From: JAFGED01 sp964551295
GTDB taxonomy: Bacteria; Chloroflexota; Anaerolineae; B4-G1
DNA: 13,554 bases
Reading direction: 5' to 3'
Assembly: GCA_964551295.1 (NCBI GenBank)
Contig: CAZKDJ010000115.1
Span: forward strand, 1-13,554
Of the stretch, positions 13,229-13,554 are shown in pieces (the stretch's first letter is position 1; the number at the start of each line of letters is the position of its first letter). The translations under genes and the position numbers were made by a program. The notes beneath the pieces are model-generated. The model worked only from the letters and a program-made list of their open reading frames with translations, ran no database searches and was not told the DNA's origin.

Positions 13229-13554
13229 GTGGAAGCGGCCGTGTCCGGTCAGCCTCGCGCGATCATCCACCTGGATATGGACGCCTTCTTCGCCGCCGTG
13301 GAGGTGCTGGAGGACCTCAGCCTGAAGGGTAAGCCCGTGGTTGTCGGCGGGCGGCCCGAGGAGCGGGGTGTCGTCGCCGCGGCGTCCTACCCGGCACGGG
13401 CTTTTGGCGTGCGCTCGGCGATGCCCATGGCCCGCGCGCTACGGCTCTGCCCCCAGGCGGTGGTGCTGCCTCCACGCCACGACGTCTATCACGCCTACTC
13501 CCGGCGGGTGATGGCGATCCTGCGCGAGACCTCCCCGTTGGTCGAGCAGATGAG
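13229..13554 (+). CDS. dinB: DNA polymerase IV (Y-family translesion polymerase), 3'-truncated
   Basis: The N-terminal 108 residues of a Y-family polymerase, running off the window. RAIIHLDMDAFFAAVEVLED holds the first metal-binding Asp (Asp16), equivalent to Asp8 of E. coli Pol IV. It is followed by LKGKPVVVGGRPEERGVVAAASYPARAFGVRSAMPMARALRLCP, shortened here to its key parts KGKPVVVGG, ASYPARAFGVRSAMP and ALRLCP, which are family hallmarks (steric gate and fingers region). HDVYHAYSRRVMAIL continues as expected. The second catalytic S-x-D-E lies beyond the edge. The start is uncertain: GTG 13229 (GGAGG at 13214-13218, 10 nt away) or GTG 13241. Pol IV copies past damaged bases with low fidelity and is usually stress-induced. 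No LexA box was recognised here, and the palindrome just upstream may affect its translation. Confidence 0.9.
   Translation, partial: MEAAVSGQPRAIIHLDMDAFFAAVEVLEDLSLKGKPVVVGGRPEERGVVAAASYPARAFGVRSAMPMARALRLCPQAVVLPPRHDVYHAYSRRVMAILRETSPLVEQM

Noticed and set aside
12357..13325. Plus-strand open frame (322 codons) spanning the intergenic region, the HNH gene and the start of dinB
   Set aside because: It runs in another frame through two recognised genes, is Ser/Arg-rich, and has no domain pattern.

Overview
The window (13,554 bp, high GC) looks like a chromosomal piece of an environmental bacterium, most likely Chloroflexota (Anaerolineae-like). The evidence is indirect: high GC, purine-rich Shine-Dalgarno sites, frequent TTG/GTG starts, and a secreted beta-helix/DUF11 protein ending in YLPLVLRNE, a tail I associate from memory with Anaerolineae secreted proteins. 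No database search was possible, so the taxonomy is an inference.

Region 1 (1-4971, + strand) is a tightly packed surface-polysaccharide operon. It holds the C-terminal part of a MurJ/MviN-type lipid-linked oligosaccharide flippase, an O-antigen ligase/polymerase (Wzy/WaaL-type) with a large soluble insert, a GT2 glycosyltransferase and a GT4 glycosyltransferase. Gaps are a few bases or negative, which suggests co-transcription and translational coupling. Region 2 (5077-6549, - strand) is a B12-binding-type radical SAM protein, convergent with the operon. It has its own promoter and a roughly 150-nt structured leader. Region 3 (6764-8353, + strand, divergent from region 2) is a two-domain fusion: an N-terminal GT2 glycosyltransferase, three membrane segments, and a C-terminal monotopic phosphoglycosyltransferase (the initiating enzyme of lipid-linked glycan assembly). 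Together these genes could start a glycan on a polyprenyl-phosphate carrier, extend it, flip it and polymerise or ligate it. The radical SAM enzyme could be a lipid- or sugar-modifying accessory.

Region 4 (8397-12069, - strand) holds three genes in one direction. The first in transcription order is a 249-aa four-TM protein of unknown function, then a classical short-chain dehydrogenase/reductase, then a secreted right-handed beta-helix protein. The beta-helix gene is split by an apparent one-base loss near a G-run at about 9927-9935. Ahead of the first gene, a strong minus-strand intrinsic terminator sits in a leader that also has a candidate promoter (possible sRNA or attenuated leader).

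Region 5 (12070-12706) is a 637-bp divergent intergenic stretch with no recognised gene. Region 6 (12707-13554, + strand) has a good sigma70-type promoter, a small HNH nuclease with a glycine/valine-rich tail, a GC-rich palindrome, and the start of a DNA polymerase IV gene (dinB) that runs off the window.

The most unusual items are the GT2-phosphoglycosyltransferase fusion, the insert in the Wzy-like protein, the split beta-helix gene, the HNH protein with its distinctive tail, and the terminator/leader arrangement at 12145-12290. I see no complete, clearly novel multi-gene system. No tRNA, rRNA, insertion sequence or CRISPR array was seen.
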